Shown here: positions 34,398-43,678 of the stretch, one piece after another | How positions within the stretch are numbered: the stretch's first letter is position 1 | How the letters are laid out: each line of letters opens with the position of its first letter | Source: Gemmatimonadota bacterium | GTDB taxonomy: Bacteria > Gemmatimonadota > Gemmatimonadetes > Gemmatimonadales > GWC2-71-9 | Assembly: GCA_016209985.1 (NCBI GenBank) | Contig: JACQVB010000084.1 | Coordinates: 1 to 60,608, forward strand | DNA length: 60,608 nt | Reading direction: 5' to 3' | Notes under the pieces: generated by a model | What the model was told of the DNA's origin: nothing | The model's database searches: none | What the model saw: only the letters and a program-made list of their open reading frames with translations | Made by a program: the position numbers and the translations under genes

Positions 34398-35835
34398 ATG
34401 AGCATCACCCCCCCGTTCGTGCGGCGCATACCGTTGCTGGCCGCGGTCCTACTTCCCGCTGCCATAGCCACGCCGATGCTTCAGGCGCAGCGCGCTCCCG
34501 GGGAACAGGCCAGCGCCAATCTTCACGTGCTCTCGCACATCCCGGTGGCCCGGGGACTGACCACGGGCTATCAGGACATCCTCGACATCGACGTCGAGCA
34601 GGAGCTCATGCGACCCTACGTCTACATCGCCCATTACGTCGACTACGACGGTTTCGACATCATCAGCATCAAGGACCCCCGGCGGGCACAGATCATCTAC
34701 CAGTGGCAGATCGAAAACATGGATCTGCGGCGAGGTGGCGGGGCCTCCGGGCTCTACAACCCCCGGGTGTTCAAGCTGAAGGGCCGGTACTATTGTGGCC
34801 GTGTGCGCTCAATTCGGGGCCGGTAAGCCCGACTCGGATCTCGGCGCCATCATCTTCGATGTCACCGGGCTACCCGACACGTCCACGGTGAGAGAGGTCG
34901 GCCGGATCCGGGCCCTGGACACGCCGGGCGGGTTCCACAATCTCTTCACCTACAAGCACTCCGATGGACGAGTCATGCTGTTCACCACCACCACCAGCCC
35001 GCGCGCCAACATTTACGACCTGGAGAAGTTCCTCGGCGGCGATCCGAAGCAGGGGTTCATCGGGCAAATCCCGCGGCCTGAAGTGGCCGGATATGGAAAC
35101 ACGCGGTCCGGGTACCACGACATGTACGTGGCGTACGATCCAGCCAACAAGCGCGATGTCTTCTACGGCGCCGGCCTTGGGGCCGGCTACTTCGTGTACG
35201 ACGTCACCCGCCCGGAGGCGCCCAAGCTGCTGACCTCGCTGACCGGTGTGGCGGGAATGGCATCGGGCCACGCCTTTCAGGCGACGCCCGACGGCCGGTA
35301 CGCGGTCGCCCAGATGGAGTATCAGTACGCCCCGATCCGCATCTTCGATTTGAAGCCCGGGTTGGATGGAGCCGTGAAGACCATCTCGCGGCCGATCGGC
35401 GCGTGGGCAGCCAAGCCCGACGGCTGGAAGAACGCATCGCACAACCACCAGATCCGGTGGCCCTATGTCTTCGTCGCCTCGTTCGACGACGGGCTCCAGG
35501 TGCTCAACATCATGGATCCGACCAACCCCTACACCGTGGGCGACTGGGACACCAATGACGGTCCCGATCTGCAGGGCATCAACCTGTCGACCGGCGAGCG
35601 CGCGGAACCCATGGGACCGGGCAACATTTACAACGGAGCCTGGGGAGTTCAGGTGCGGAACGCGGACGGGCTGATCCTCATCGCCGACTTCAAGACCGGG
35701 TTCTGGGCGTTCAAGATGGACGGTTTCGATGGCTGGAACGGACACCAGTGGGGCGTGCCTAACATCTCCAGTGCCCAGGACTGGGACAACGGGCCGGATG
35801 GTGCACCCCAACCGGCGAAGGTGAGCGTGCGATGA
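34398..35835 (+). pseudogene. LVIVD-type beta-propeller protein, paralog 3 (frameshifted)
   Basis: Two overlapping frames together encode one propeller. The first (34398-34826) carries a signal peptide and reads up to LKGRYYC, then runs out of homology. The second (from GTG 34795 to 35835) resumes at AVCAQFGAG. A single extra T at about 34793-34794 (tactaTTgtggcc) explains the break; removing it gives a continuous GRYYVAVCAQ. The remainder is well conserved (YHDMYVAYD, IRWPYVFVASFDDGLQ, WNGHQWGVPNISS). This is either a true frameshift mutation or a sequencing error. It is coupled to the TauE/SafE gene by an ATGA overlap. Confidence 0.8.
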
Positions 35836-36743
35836 GTGTCCGGACGGGGTTATTCGTCGCGCTGGGCGTATTCACGGCGTACTACGCGGTGACCCTGCTG
35901 GCCGGGGTGATCAAGGCCCGGCGCGCGAAGGGCGCCGGCAGCGTTCCGGCGAAGCCGACCCCCGGCAGAGTGGCGGTTGGCTTCGTCACCGACTTCTTCG
36001 ATGCGTTGGGTATCGGGGACTATGCCACCACCACGGCCATGTTCCGATTCTGGCGTATGGTACCCGACGAGTGGATCCCGGGAACCTTGACGGTCGGGCA
36101 CACGCTGCCCGTCATCGCGGAAGCCTACATCTTCACTAACATCGTGCCGGTTGACTCCCGTACGCTGATCCTGCTGATCGGCGCGTCCGTCGCGGGAGCC
36201 TGGCTCGGCGCCGGGATCGTTGCCGGCCTGCCCCGGCGCGCCATCCAGCTCGGCATGGGAACCGCGCTGCTGGTCGCCGCGACCTTCATGCTCCTCACGC
36301 AATTCGGGGCGTTGCCGGGTGGAGGTCAGGCCCTCGGGCTGACCGGCACGCGGCTGGCTGCGGGGCTGGTCGGCAACTTTGCGCTCGGTTCACTGATGAC
36401 CTTGGGGATCGGGCTCTATGCGCCGTGCATGGTGATGGTCAGTCTGCTGGGCATGAACCCACTGGCGGCCTTCCCGATCATGATGGGCTCGTGCGCGTTC
36501 CTGATGCCGGTGGCCAGCGCCCGGTTCGTTCAGAAAAACAGCTACGACCTTCGTGCGTCGGTGGGCCTGGCGCTGGGGGGAATTCCGGGGGTGCTGCTGG
36601 CGGCGTTCATCGTCAAGTCGCTCCCGTTGACCGCCGTGCGGTGGCTGGTCGTGGGCGTGGTGCTCTACGTTGCGCTGGGCCTGCTGCGGGCGGCGACGCG
36701 CGAGGGCCGAGGCGCACCCGAGCCGGAAGTGGCAGCCGTATAG
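35832..36743 (+). CDS. TauE/SafE family (sulfite exporter-like) permease
   Basis: The 303-residue integral membrane protein has 7-8 helices in two related halves. The first half has the segment VGFVTDFFDALGIGDYATTT and the second has NFALGSLMTLGIGLYAPCM, the internally repeated hydrophilic/glycine pattern of TauE/SafE permeases, which export sulfite or organosulfonates. The GIGDYATTT start differs from the commoner GxGGG form. Coupling to the propeller paralog by ATGA links it to that cluster. Confidence 0.88.
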   Translation: MSVRTGLFVALGVFTAYYAVTLLAGVIKARRAKGAGSVPAKPTPGRVAVGFVTDFFDALGIGDYATTTAMFRFWRMVPDEWIPGTLTVGHTLPVIAEAYIFTNIVPVDSRTLILLIGASVAGAWLGAGIVAGLPRRAIQLGMGTALLVAATFMLLTQFGALPGGGQALGLTGTRLAAGLVGNFALGSLMTLGIGLYAPCMVMVSLLGMNPLAAFPIMMGSCAFLMPVASARFVQKNSYDLRASVGLALGGIPGVLLAAFIVKSLPLTAVRWLVVGVVLYVALGLLRAATREGRGAPEPEVAAV

Positions 36744-36814
36744 CGCGCGCAGCGACTAGGACCGGTGCGAGGTGCGCTCACCTCTCGTCTTCCCAGCGTC
36801 TAGATTGGTGGGTG

Positions 36815-37768
36815 ATGAACCAGGTCTCGATCGACTCTCTCCAGGCCGCGTTCGCTACGGAGCGGTATGTGGCGGACCGCGATCTCGCGACCGCGGTTTA
36901 TCTCTCGCTCACGCTCGCCCGGCCGCTCTTGCTGGAAGGCGAAGCCGGGGTAGGCAAAACCGAGGTCGGGCGGACGCTTGCCGCAGTGCTCCAGACCGAA
37001 CTGATCCGGCTCCAGTGCTACGAGGGTCTGGACATCAACACCGCGGTCTACGAATGGGATTACCCTCGCCAGATGTTGGAAATCCGCTTGCTGGAGGCAA
37101 GGGGGGAAGCGAAGTCGGCGGCGACACGCGACATCTTCAGCGAGGAGTTTCTCATTCGCCGCCCCCTGCTTCGGGCATTGACTGATTCCCGTCCCGAGCC
37201 ACCGGTCCTGCTGATCGATGAGATCGACCGGGCCGATGAGGAGTTCGAGGCGTTTCTGCTGGAAATCCTGGCCGACTTCGCCATCACCATTCCGGAGATC
37301 GGCACCATCCGCGCAGAACGGCCCCCCCGCGTGGTCGTCACCAGCAACCGGACCCGGGAGGTGCACGACGCGCTCAAGCGGCGCTGTCTCTACCATTGGA
37401 TCGACTATCCCAGTCCGGAGCGCGAGCTGGCCATCCTGGGCCGCCGGATGCCCCACCTGCCGGATGCGCTCGCGCGCGAAGTGGTGACGTTCGTCCAGCG
37501 CCTGCGCGCCGCCGATCTGACCAAGGTCCCCGGAATCGCAGAGACCATCGACTGGGCCGCCGCCCTGGTGGCGCTCGGCGCCCAACGACTGGACGCGGAA
37601 CAGATCGAGCGGAGCCTGGGAGCGCTCCTCAAATACCAGGAGGACGTCACCGCGTTGCGTGGGGGTGGCGCCGCGAAGTTGCTCGATGAGGTACGAGCGA
37701 TGGAGAGCAGGTCGACGGGCCGTTCTGCCCCGAGCGCAGCGACGGGGCGGACGGGGGGACCGGGATGA
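36815..37768 (+). CDS. MoxR-family AAA+ ATPase (CoxD-like)
   Basis: The 317-residue ATPase has Walker A LLLEGEAGVGKTEVG, Walker B PVLLIDEIDRADEEFE, sensor 1 VVTSNRTRE and arginine-finger region DALKRRCLYHWIDYP. It matches the MoxR group that, together with a VWA protein, inserts the sulfurated Mo-Cu or similar cofactor into CO dehydrogenase-type enzymes (CoxD). ATG 36815 was chosen since conserved sequence starts at SIDSLQAAF. It opens a unit of eight cox-type genes and overlaps the next gene (ATGA). Confidence 0.9.
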   Translation: MNQVSIDSLQAAFATERYVADRDLATAVYLSLTLARPLLLEGEAGVGKTEVGRTLAAVLQTELIRLQCYEGLDINTAVYEWDYPRQMLEIRLLEARGEAKSAATRDIFSEEFLIRRPLLRALTDSRPEPPVLLIDEIDRADEEFEAFLLEILADFAITIPEIGTIRAERPPRVVVTSNRTREVHDALKRRCLYHWIDYPSPERELAILGRRMPHLPDALAREVVTFVQRLRAADLTKVPGIAETIDWAAALVALGAQRLDAEQIERSLGALLKYQEDVTALRGGGAAKLLDEVRAMESRSTGRSAPSAATGRTGGPG

Positions 37769-38949
37769 CACAGCGGAGCGGCAATACGGCATCACTGGGC
37801 GAAATGCCGATCGACGGTCGGGTCCTGGCCGCCAATGTGGTGCAGTTTGGCCGGATGCTGCGGCGGGCCGGGCTCTCGATCGATGCCGGTCAGACGCGGC
37901 AGTTTGCCCATGTCCTCAGCTTGCTCGGGTTCCAACGCCGCGGCGACGTGAAGGCCGCGGGCCGAACTCTCTTCGTGCGTCGTCGGGAGGAACGGGAGAC
38001 CTACGACGCGGCGTTCGATCTCTTCTGGCGCCGCAGCAGCGTGGTCGGCGGCACCTCCCCTGAGCTGCCGCGGATCCGCCAACAGGAAGACCCACACGCC
38101 GATGTGACTTTCGGATCGGAGACGGGGCCGGGAACCGACGTGACCCAGGTGGTGGATTCGGTGCACCCGGTGTCCGCCAGCCCCCATGAGCGGCTTCGTA
38201 CCGCCGACTTCGCCGAGCTGACGGCGGAAGAGGCGCGCGATGCCTCAAGCATGCTCTCGGCCTTGAGACCCCGGCTGGCGCGCCGGCCCTCCCGCCGCCG
38301 GCGGTTGGAGCGGGCCGGCGAACGCCTGGCTACCCGGCTGATGACTCGCCGCTCGCTGGGCAGCGGTGGCGAAGTGTTGCTCTGGCGCTGGCTCCGTCGC
38401 ACGACTCGTCCTCGCCCCATCGTCCTGGTCTGCGACATCAGCGGGTCGATGGAGCGCTACAGTCGGTTTCTCCTCCGGTTCGGTCATGCGCTCGCCCGTT
38501 CGGGTGCACCGGTCGAAGTCTTCGTGTTCGGGACGCGGCTCACCCGGATCACCCGTGAGCTTCGCCTGCGAGACCCGGACGCGGCGCTCCGCCGGGTGGC
38601 GGACCGGGTGGTGGACTGGAGCGGCGGAACTCGGATCGGCGCGAGCCTCCACGCGCTCAACCGCTACTGGGTGCGTCGCACCGTTCGGAGCGGCGCCATC
38701 GTGCTATTGATCTCCGACGGTTGGGAGCGCGACGAACCGGCACGCCTGGCCCGCGAGATGGCCGTTCTCCAGCGCTCCTGCTATCGCCTGATCTGGCTCG
38801 ACCCGCTGGCGAGTCGGCCCGCCTTCGAGCCGGCAACGCAAGGTCTGCTCGCGGCTCTCCCGTTCGTGGACGACTTTCTTCCCTGTGCCAACGTCGCGTC
38901 GCTGGAAGACCTGGCTTCCCGGTTGGGAGCCCTGCCGCCACGGCCATGA
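37765..38949 (+). CDS. VWA domain protein, CoxE family
   Basis: The 394-residue protein has a C-terminal von Willebrand A domain with a MIDAS motif DISGSMERYS. A basic arginine-rich region (LARRPSRRRRLERAG) precedes it, and the rest of the VWA domain includes VDWSGGTRIGASLHALNRYW. CoxE works with the MoxR ATPase CoxD in maturation of aerobic CO dehydrogenases. The gene overlaps its neighbours on both sides (ATGA at 37765 and 38946). Confidence 0.9.
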   Translation: MTQRSGNTASLGEMPIDGRVLAANVVQFGRMLRRAGLSIDAGQTRQFAHVLSLLGFQRRGDVKAAGRTLFVRRREERETYDAAFDLFWRRSSVVGGTSPELPRIRQQEDPHADVTFGSETGPGTDVTQVVDSVHPVSASPHERLRTADFAELTAEEARDASSMLSALRPRLARRPSRRRRLERAGERLATRLMTRRSLGSGGEVLLWRWLRRTTRPRPIVLVCDISGSMERYSRFLLRFGHALARSGAPVEVFVFGTRLTRITRELRLRDPDAALRRVADRVVDWSGGTRIGASLHALNRYWVRRTVRSGAIVLLISDGWERDEPARLAREMAVLQRSCYRLIWLDPLASRPAFEPATQGLLAALPFVDDFLPCANVASLEDLASRLGALPPRP

Positions 38950-40055
38950 AACACTGGCTCGAAACCCGTGCCGTGCTGGATCGTCTCTCTGAGGCGCGGC
39001 GCGCGGGGTCGCGCGCGGCGTTGGCTACCATCGTTCGCGTCAAAGGCTCGGCGTATCGCCATGAGGGTGCCAAGCTGCTCGTGGTGGAAGACGGGCGTAC
39101 GGCCGGGAACGTGTCCGGCGGCTGCCTGGAGCAGGACGTCCGCGAGGTCGCGCTGCAGGTTATTCGATCGGGCCACTCCGAGGTGCGGAACTACTGCTCC
39201 GGCTCGGACGAGATCGCAGCGTGGGATTTGGGCATGGGGTGCGATGGTCAGGTCGATCTTCTGATCGAACCGGTGCTGGAAGACCGGTCCGAGGTGCGCG
39301 CGCGGCTCGACCAGCGCGCTCCTTTTGCAGTGTGTACCGCGCTGCCTGCGGCAGCGCTATCCCGAGCGCCCGAGGCCGGGCGCCGGCTGCTGGTCGATGC
39401 TATCTCCGCCGCGGGCGATCTGGGCTCGCGCGACCTGAACGCCCAGGCAACCGCCAGGGCGCGAGAGTTCCTGGGCGAGGAGCGCTCCGGCATCACCGAG
39501 TTGGGCGACCGCTCGGTCTTCATCGAAAGCCTGATGCCTCCACCCCAACTTGTCCTCTTCGGTGCCGGTGACGACGCCCGTCCGCTGGCGCAGTTTGCCT
39601 CGGATGTTGGATTCCGCGTGATAGTGGTGGACAAACGCCCCGCGTATCTCACCGTCGAACGCTTTCCGGCGGCGGCTGCGCTGGTGGATAGCCGGGCCGA
39701 CGCTCTCGAGCGTCGCCTCACCCTGGACCCAACCTGTTACACCGTGGTGATGACTCACAGCTTCTTCGATGATCAGGCCTTCGTCCGGCTCCTCCTCCCA
39801 AGCGCCGTCTCTTACATCGGCATGCTCGGCCCTCGGCAGCGCACCGAGCGCATCTTGCAGATCCTCGGTCGGGAGCGCCCGCTTGACCCATCGCAGCGAG
39901 ACCGGATTTACGGCCCGGTCGGCCTGGACATCGGCACCGACGGCGCGGAGCAGGTGGCCTTGAGTGTGCTCAGCGAGATCCTGTCGGTTCGTTCGGGCCG
40001 TCGTGCGCGATCTCTCCGCGATCGTGAGGTTCCCATCCATGCCGACGACGAGTAA
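38946..40055 (+). CDS. XdhC/CoxI family molybdoenzyme maturation protein
   Basis: The 369-residue protein has the N-terminal XdhC/CoxI domain (GSAYRHEGAKLLVVEDGR, NVSGGCLEQDV, LGMGCDGQVD) and a C-terminal Rossmann-type domain (LVLFGAGDDARPLAQFASDVG). It ends with YIGMLGPRQRTERIL. XdhC proteins bind molybdopterin cofactor and help with its sulfuration and insertion. The conserved cysteine in SGGCLEQ is present. ATG 38946 overlaps the CoxE stop (ATGA). Confidence 0.9.
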   Translation: MKHWLETRAVLDRLSEARRAGSRAALATIVRVKGSAYRHEGAKLLVVEDGRTAGNVSGGCLEQDVREVALQVIRSGHSEVRNYCSGSDEIAAWDLGMGCDGQVDLLIEPVLEDRSEVRARLDQRAPFAVCTALPAAALSRAPEAGRRLLVDAISAAGDLGSRDLNAQATARAREFLGEERSGITELGDRSVFIESLMPPPQLVLFGAGDDARPLAQFASDVGFRVIVVDKRPAYLTVERFPAAAALVDSRADALERRLTLDPTCYTVVMTHSFFDDQAFVRLLLPSAVSYIGMLGPRQRTERILQILGRERPLDPSQRDRIYGPVGLDIGTDGAEQVALSVLSEILSVRSGRRARSLRDREVPIHADDE

Positions 40056-40686
40056 GCCCCTGGCCGCCGCGGCTGTCATCCTCGCCGCGGGCGCCTCCCG
40101 GCGCATGGGTCGCAACAAGATGCTCCTCCAGGTGCAGGGTGAGACACTGCTGCGGCGCGCCGCCCGCCGCGCGCTGGACGCCGGCCTCGCTCCCGTGGTA
40201 GTGGTCCTCGGCTACGAGGCGGAGCTGGCCCGTGCCGCGCTCGCCGGGCTGGCGTGCGACACCGCGTTCAATCGGGACTTCACCGGCCCCACCAGTAGCT
40301 CGCTGCACCGGGGACTGGAACGCCTTGGCGGCGACACCGAGGCCGCCGTGGTGATCCTCGCTGATATGGTCCTGGTTTCAGGGGACATGCTGTCGGCGCT
40401 GGTGGCCCGAGCCGGAACCACCACGGCGCCGCTGGTGGTTTCTCGTTACGGCGACGTGACCGCCCCTCCGCTCCTCTTTCGGCGGGAGCTGTTCGGGGAG
40501 CTGCTGGCGTGGAACGGTGAAGGATGCGGCAAGGCCGTCGTCCAGCGCCATCGGGACCAGGCGCTCTACCTCGATTGGCCTCCCGCAGTGCTTACCGACA
40601 TTGATACGCCGGAAGATCTGCGAGCCGCCCAGGCACTGATCGGCTCCGAGACCTTGAGAGAAACCGAGACTGGCCCGGCTGCCTGA
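40039..40686 (+). CDS. MocA/MobA-like molybdopterin nucleotidyltransferase
   Basis: The 215-residue protein has the NTP-transferase signature [19 protein letters not shown], the central [16 protein letters not shown] and the metal-binding LADMVLVS (in place of the usual LxDMP). It resembles MocA, which cytidylylates molybdopterin for xanthine and CO dehydrogenases. ATG 40039 overlaps the XdhC gene by 17 bases. A gap of 131 bases then precedes the catalytic subunit genes. Confidence 0.85.
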   Translation: MPTTSKPLAAAAVILAAGASRRMGRNKMLLQVQGETLLRRAARRALDAGLAPVVVVLGYEAELARAALAGLACDTAFNRDFTGPTSSSLHRGLERLGGDTEAAVVILADMVLVSGDMLSALVARAGTTTAPLVVSRYGDVTAPPLLFRRELFGELLAWNGEGCGKAVVQRHRDQALYLDWPPAVLTDIDTPEDLRAAQALIGSETLRETETGPAA

Positions 40687-40817
40687 GTCGATGTGAACGC
40701 GATTTCAGACTCAAGACACTGGCTGCTGGTCGCATTGCGGAGCGTCGGACCGCGGGCATATTTGTTCCCGGTTCTCACGCCTCCAGCCGACCGGACTCTT
40801 CTCCAAGGATTCCACCT

Positions 40818-41309
40818 ATGAAGCAGTCCATCACCCTCACCGTGAACGGGACCGACCGCGCGGTCAACGTGGAGTCGCGAGCCCTCCTGGCCTACGTTCT
40901 GCGTGACCAACTCGACCTGACCGGTACCCACGTCGGATGTGACACCAGCCAGTGCGGTGCTTGCACCGTCTTGCTGGACGGCCACGCCGTAAAGAGCTGT
41001 ACCCTGCTCGCAGTACAGGTCGAGGGTCGCGCGATCACCACGATCGAGGGATTGAGCGCAGACGGGCTTCATCCGGTACAGCAGGCCTTCTGGGAAAAGC
41101 ACGGCCTCCAGTGTGGGTTCTGCACGCCGGGCATGATCCTGACCGCGGTGGACCTGTTGTCTCAGAACCCCGACCCGAGCGAAGCAGAAATCCGTCACGG
41201 TCTCGAAGGCAATTATTGCCGCTGCACCGGCTACCAGAACATCGTCGCCGCCATCGGTGCCGCTGCCGCTGCCCTGCGCAGCGGCAAGCGCGCCGGCGCC
41301 GCGGCCTGA
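40818..41309 (+). CDS. Small 2Fe-2S subunit, CO dehydrogenase-like (CoxS-like)
   Basis: The 163-residue subunit has both [2Fe-2S] domains of the molybdenum hydroxylase small subunit: [15 protein letters not shown] with downstream VKSC for the plant-type cluster, and QCGFCTPGM with [12 protein letters not shown] for the second. It shuttles electrons between the molybdenum and FAD subunits. An Ala-rich tail ends the protein. It starts the catalytic block S-L-M-G. Confidence 0.95.
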   Translation: MKQSITLTVNGTDRAVNVESRALLAYVLRDQLDLTGTHVGCDTSQCGACTVLLDGHAVKSCTLLAVQVEGRAITTIEGLSADGLHPVQQAFWEKHGLQCGFCTPGMILTAVDLLSQNPDPSEAEIRHGLEGNYCRCTGYQNIVAAIGAAAAALRSGKRAGAAA

Positions 41310-41320
41310 GGGGGGACGCT

Positions 41321-43678
41321 ATGGGCACGCTTTTTGGTTCCGGTATCAAGCGTCGAGAAGATCCCCGCCTCATCACCGGCCATGCCACCTACACCGACGA
41401 TGTCAAGCTGCCGGGGCTCACCTACGCCGCCATTCTGCGCAGCACCTACGCCCACGCGCGCCTGAAGAAGGTGAACGTCGCCCGCGCGAAGAAGGCGCCC
41501 GGCGTGGTGGCGGTCTACACCGGAGCCGACGTCAAGGAGCGCGTGAACCCGGTGCCCTGTGCCTGGAATGTCCCGAACTGCGATCTCAAGACCCCCCCGC
41601 ATCCCTTGCTGGCCCACGAGAAGGTGCGATACGCAGGAGACGGAATCGCGATGGTGGTCGCCGAGTCGCGCGAGGAGGCCAGGGACGCCCTCGATCTGAT
41701 CGACGTGGAGTACGAGCCGCTGCCTGCGGTGGTCGATCCCGAGATGGCGGCCCAGCCCAAGGCGCCGCAACTCCACGCCGAAGTCCCGTCCAACGTAGCG
41801 TTCACCTGGAACGTCGCGGGCGGCGACGCCGACAAGGCGTTCGCCGAAGCCGCGGTCAAGGTCGACCTTCGGATCGTCCAGCAGCGGCTCCAGCCCACGG
41901 CGATGGAGCCCCGCGCCGCGGTCGCCAGCTTCAACCCCGGCGCCGGTCAACTGACCCTCTGGGTCACCAGCCAGAACCCGCACATTCACCGCTTCCTGTG
42001 CTCGGTCATGCTCAAGGTGCCGGAGCACAGGATCCGGGTGATTGCGCCCGAGGTGGGCGGCGGCTTCGGCAGCAAGATTCCGGCCTACGCGGACGAGGCG
42101 CTGGTGTGCTTTGCGGCGATGGACCTGAAGCGGCCGGTCAAGTGGACCGAAGACCGCTCGGAGAACTACAAGGCAACGATCCACGGCCGGGATCACGTCG
42201 AGTATGTCGAGCTGTGCGGGACCAAAGATGGCGCCATCACCGGACTCCGCGCCAAGGTCTATGCCGGCCTGGGCGGCTACGCCTCTACCGCCGCGCCGGG
42301 AATTCCGACCATCCTGCACGGGCTCATGTATTCCGGCCCGTACACGATTCCCAACGTCAAGGGCACCGTCTATGGCGTGTACACCACCACCACGCCGGTG
42401 GACGCCTATCGCGGCGCCGGCCGCCCGGAGGCGACCTACCTGCTCGAGCGGCTGGTCAACCTCTATGCGCGGAAGATCGGCATGGATCCGGTCGAGCTGC
42501 GACGGAAGAACCTGATCGCCAAGGACAAGTTCCCCTACACCGTCGCGACCGGCATCACCTACGACTCGGGTGACTACCAGGCGGCACTCGATAAAGCCCT
42601 TTCGATCCTCGACTACCAGGCGTTTCGCGCCGAGCAGGCCAAGGCGCGCAAGCAAGGCCGCTACCTCGGCGTGGGCGTGACCACCTACTGCGAGATCTGC
42701 GGGCTCGGTCCCTCGCAGGTCGCCGGCGCCGTTGGCTTCGGCGGCGGGCTCTACGACAGCGCCATCGTGCGGGTCTATCCCACCGGCGTGGTGCGGGCCT
42801 ACATCGGGGGTAAGCCCCATGGGCAGGGCGAGGAAACCACCTTCGCCCAGATCGTTGCCGATGAGTTTGGCATTCCCATCGAGAATGTGGAGATCGTGGC
42901 GGGCGATACCGAGGCGACGCCCCAGGGGTGGGGTACCTATGGGAGTCGTACCACTGCCGTCTGCGGAAGCGCCGTGAAGATCGCCGCCCAACGGGTCAAG
43001 GAAAAAGCCAAGAAGCTGGCGGCACACCTGTTGGAGGCGAACGAGGCCGACCTGGAGTGGCGGGACGGAAAATTCGTGGTGCGGGGCTCGCCGGATCAGG
43101 CGAAGAGTTTCGCTGACCTCGCCCTCATGGCCAACGTCGCCTGGAACATGCCGGCCGGGACCGAGCCGGGACTGGAAGCGACCGCCTTCTTCGACCCATC
43201 GAATTTTGTCTTCCCCTTCGGCGCGCATATCTGCACGGTCGAAGTGGTCGTGGAGACCGGCCAGGTAAAGATCCTGCGCTACATCGCGGTGGACGACTGC
43301 GGCCCGCAGATCAATCCCATGATCGTCGAAGGACAGGTGCATGGAGGTGTGGTCCAGGGTGTGGGCGAAGCGCTGCAGGAGATCGCTGTCTACGATGAGG
43401 ACGGCCAGCTCTTGACTGGCACCATGATGGACTACGCGGTCCCCAAGGCCTCGCAGATGCCCAAGATCGAGACCGCGCACACCGTGACGCCTACCCCAGT
43501 CAACCCGCTCGGAGTCAAGGGCATCGGGGAAACCGGAACCATCGCGTCGCCGCCGACCGTGGTGAACGCCGTGCTGGACGCGCTGGCACCCCTTGGAGTC
43601 GTACATCTCGACAAGCCGCTCACGCCGGCCCGGGTCTGGGCCGCGATCCAGAATGGCAAGAAGGGAGGCGCCCGGTGA
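41321..43678 (+). CDS. Molybdenum hydroxylase large subunit, form II CO dehydrogenase-like (CoxL-like)
   Basis: The 785-residue subunit covers the whole large-subunit fold. The active-site loop reads AYRGAGR, which is the form II signature, instead of the AYXCSFR loop of true (form I) CO dehydrogenase. The catalytic glutamate is present in GVKGIGETG. GGGFGSKI and GQGEETTFAQI are molybdopterin-contact segments. Form II enzymes act on various substrates and CO activity is often unproven. ATG 41321 follows a GGGGGG Shine-Dalgarno; the larger frame upstream overlaps the small subunit gene and is rejected. Confidence 0.93.
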   Translation: MGTLFGSGIKRREDPRLITGHATYTDDVKLPGLTYAAILRSTYAHARLKKVNVARAKKAPGVVAVYTGADVKERVNPVPCAWNVPNCDLKTPPHPLLAHEKVRYAGDGIAMVVAESREEARDALDLIDVEYEPLPAVVDPEMAAQPKAPQLHAEVPSNVAFTWNVAGGDADKAFAEAAVKVDLRIVQQRLQPTAMEPRAAVASFNPGAGQLTLWVTSQNPHIHRFLCSVMLKVPEHRIRVIAPEVGGGFGSKIPAYADEALVCFAAMDLKRPVKWTEDRSENYKATIHGRDHVEYVELCGTKDGAITGLRAKVYAGLGGYASTAAPGIPTILHGLMYSGPYTIPNVKGTVYGVYTTTTPVDAYRGAGRPEATYLLERLVNLYARKIGMDPVELRRKNLIAKDKFPYTVATGITYDSGDYQAALDKALSILDYQAFRAEQAKARKQGRYLGVGVTTYCEICGLGPSQVAGAVGFGGGLYDSAIVRVYPTGVVRAYIGGKPHGQGEETTFAQIVADEFGIPIENVEIVAGDTEATPQGWGTYGSRTTAVCGSAVKIAAQRVKEKAKKLAAHLLEANEADLEWRDGKFVVRGSPDQAKSFADLALMANVAWNMPAGTEPGLEATAFFDPSNFVFPFGAHICTVEVVVETGQVKILRYIAVDDCGPQINPMIVEGQVHGGVVQGVGEALQEIAVYDEDGQLLTGTMMDYAVPKASQMPKIETAHTVTPTPVNPLGVKGIGETGTIASPPTVVNAVLDALAPLGVVHLDKPLTPARVWAAIQNGKKGGAR

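Noticed and set aside
41231-43606. Long minus-strand ORF of about 790 codons opposite CoxL
   Set aside because: A shadow frame of the well-conserved large subunit; His/Asp/Gly-rich composition with no domain.
41321-43678. Genuine form I CO dehydrogenase
   Set aside because: The active-site loop is AYRGAGR, not AYXCSFR, so only a form II-like assignment is supported.
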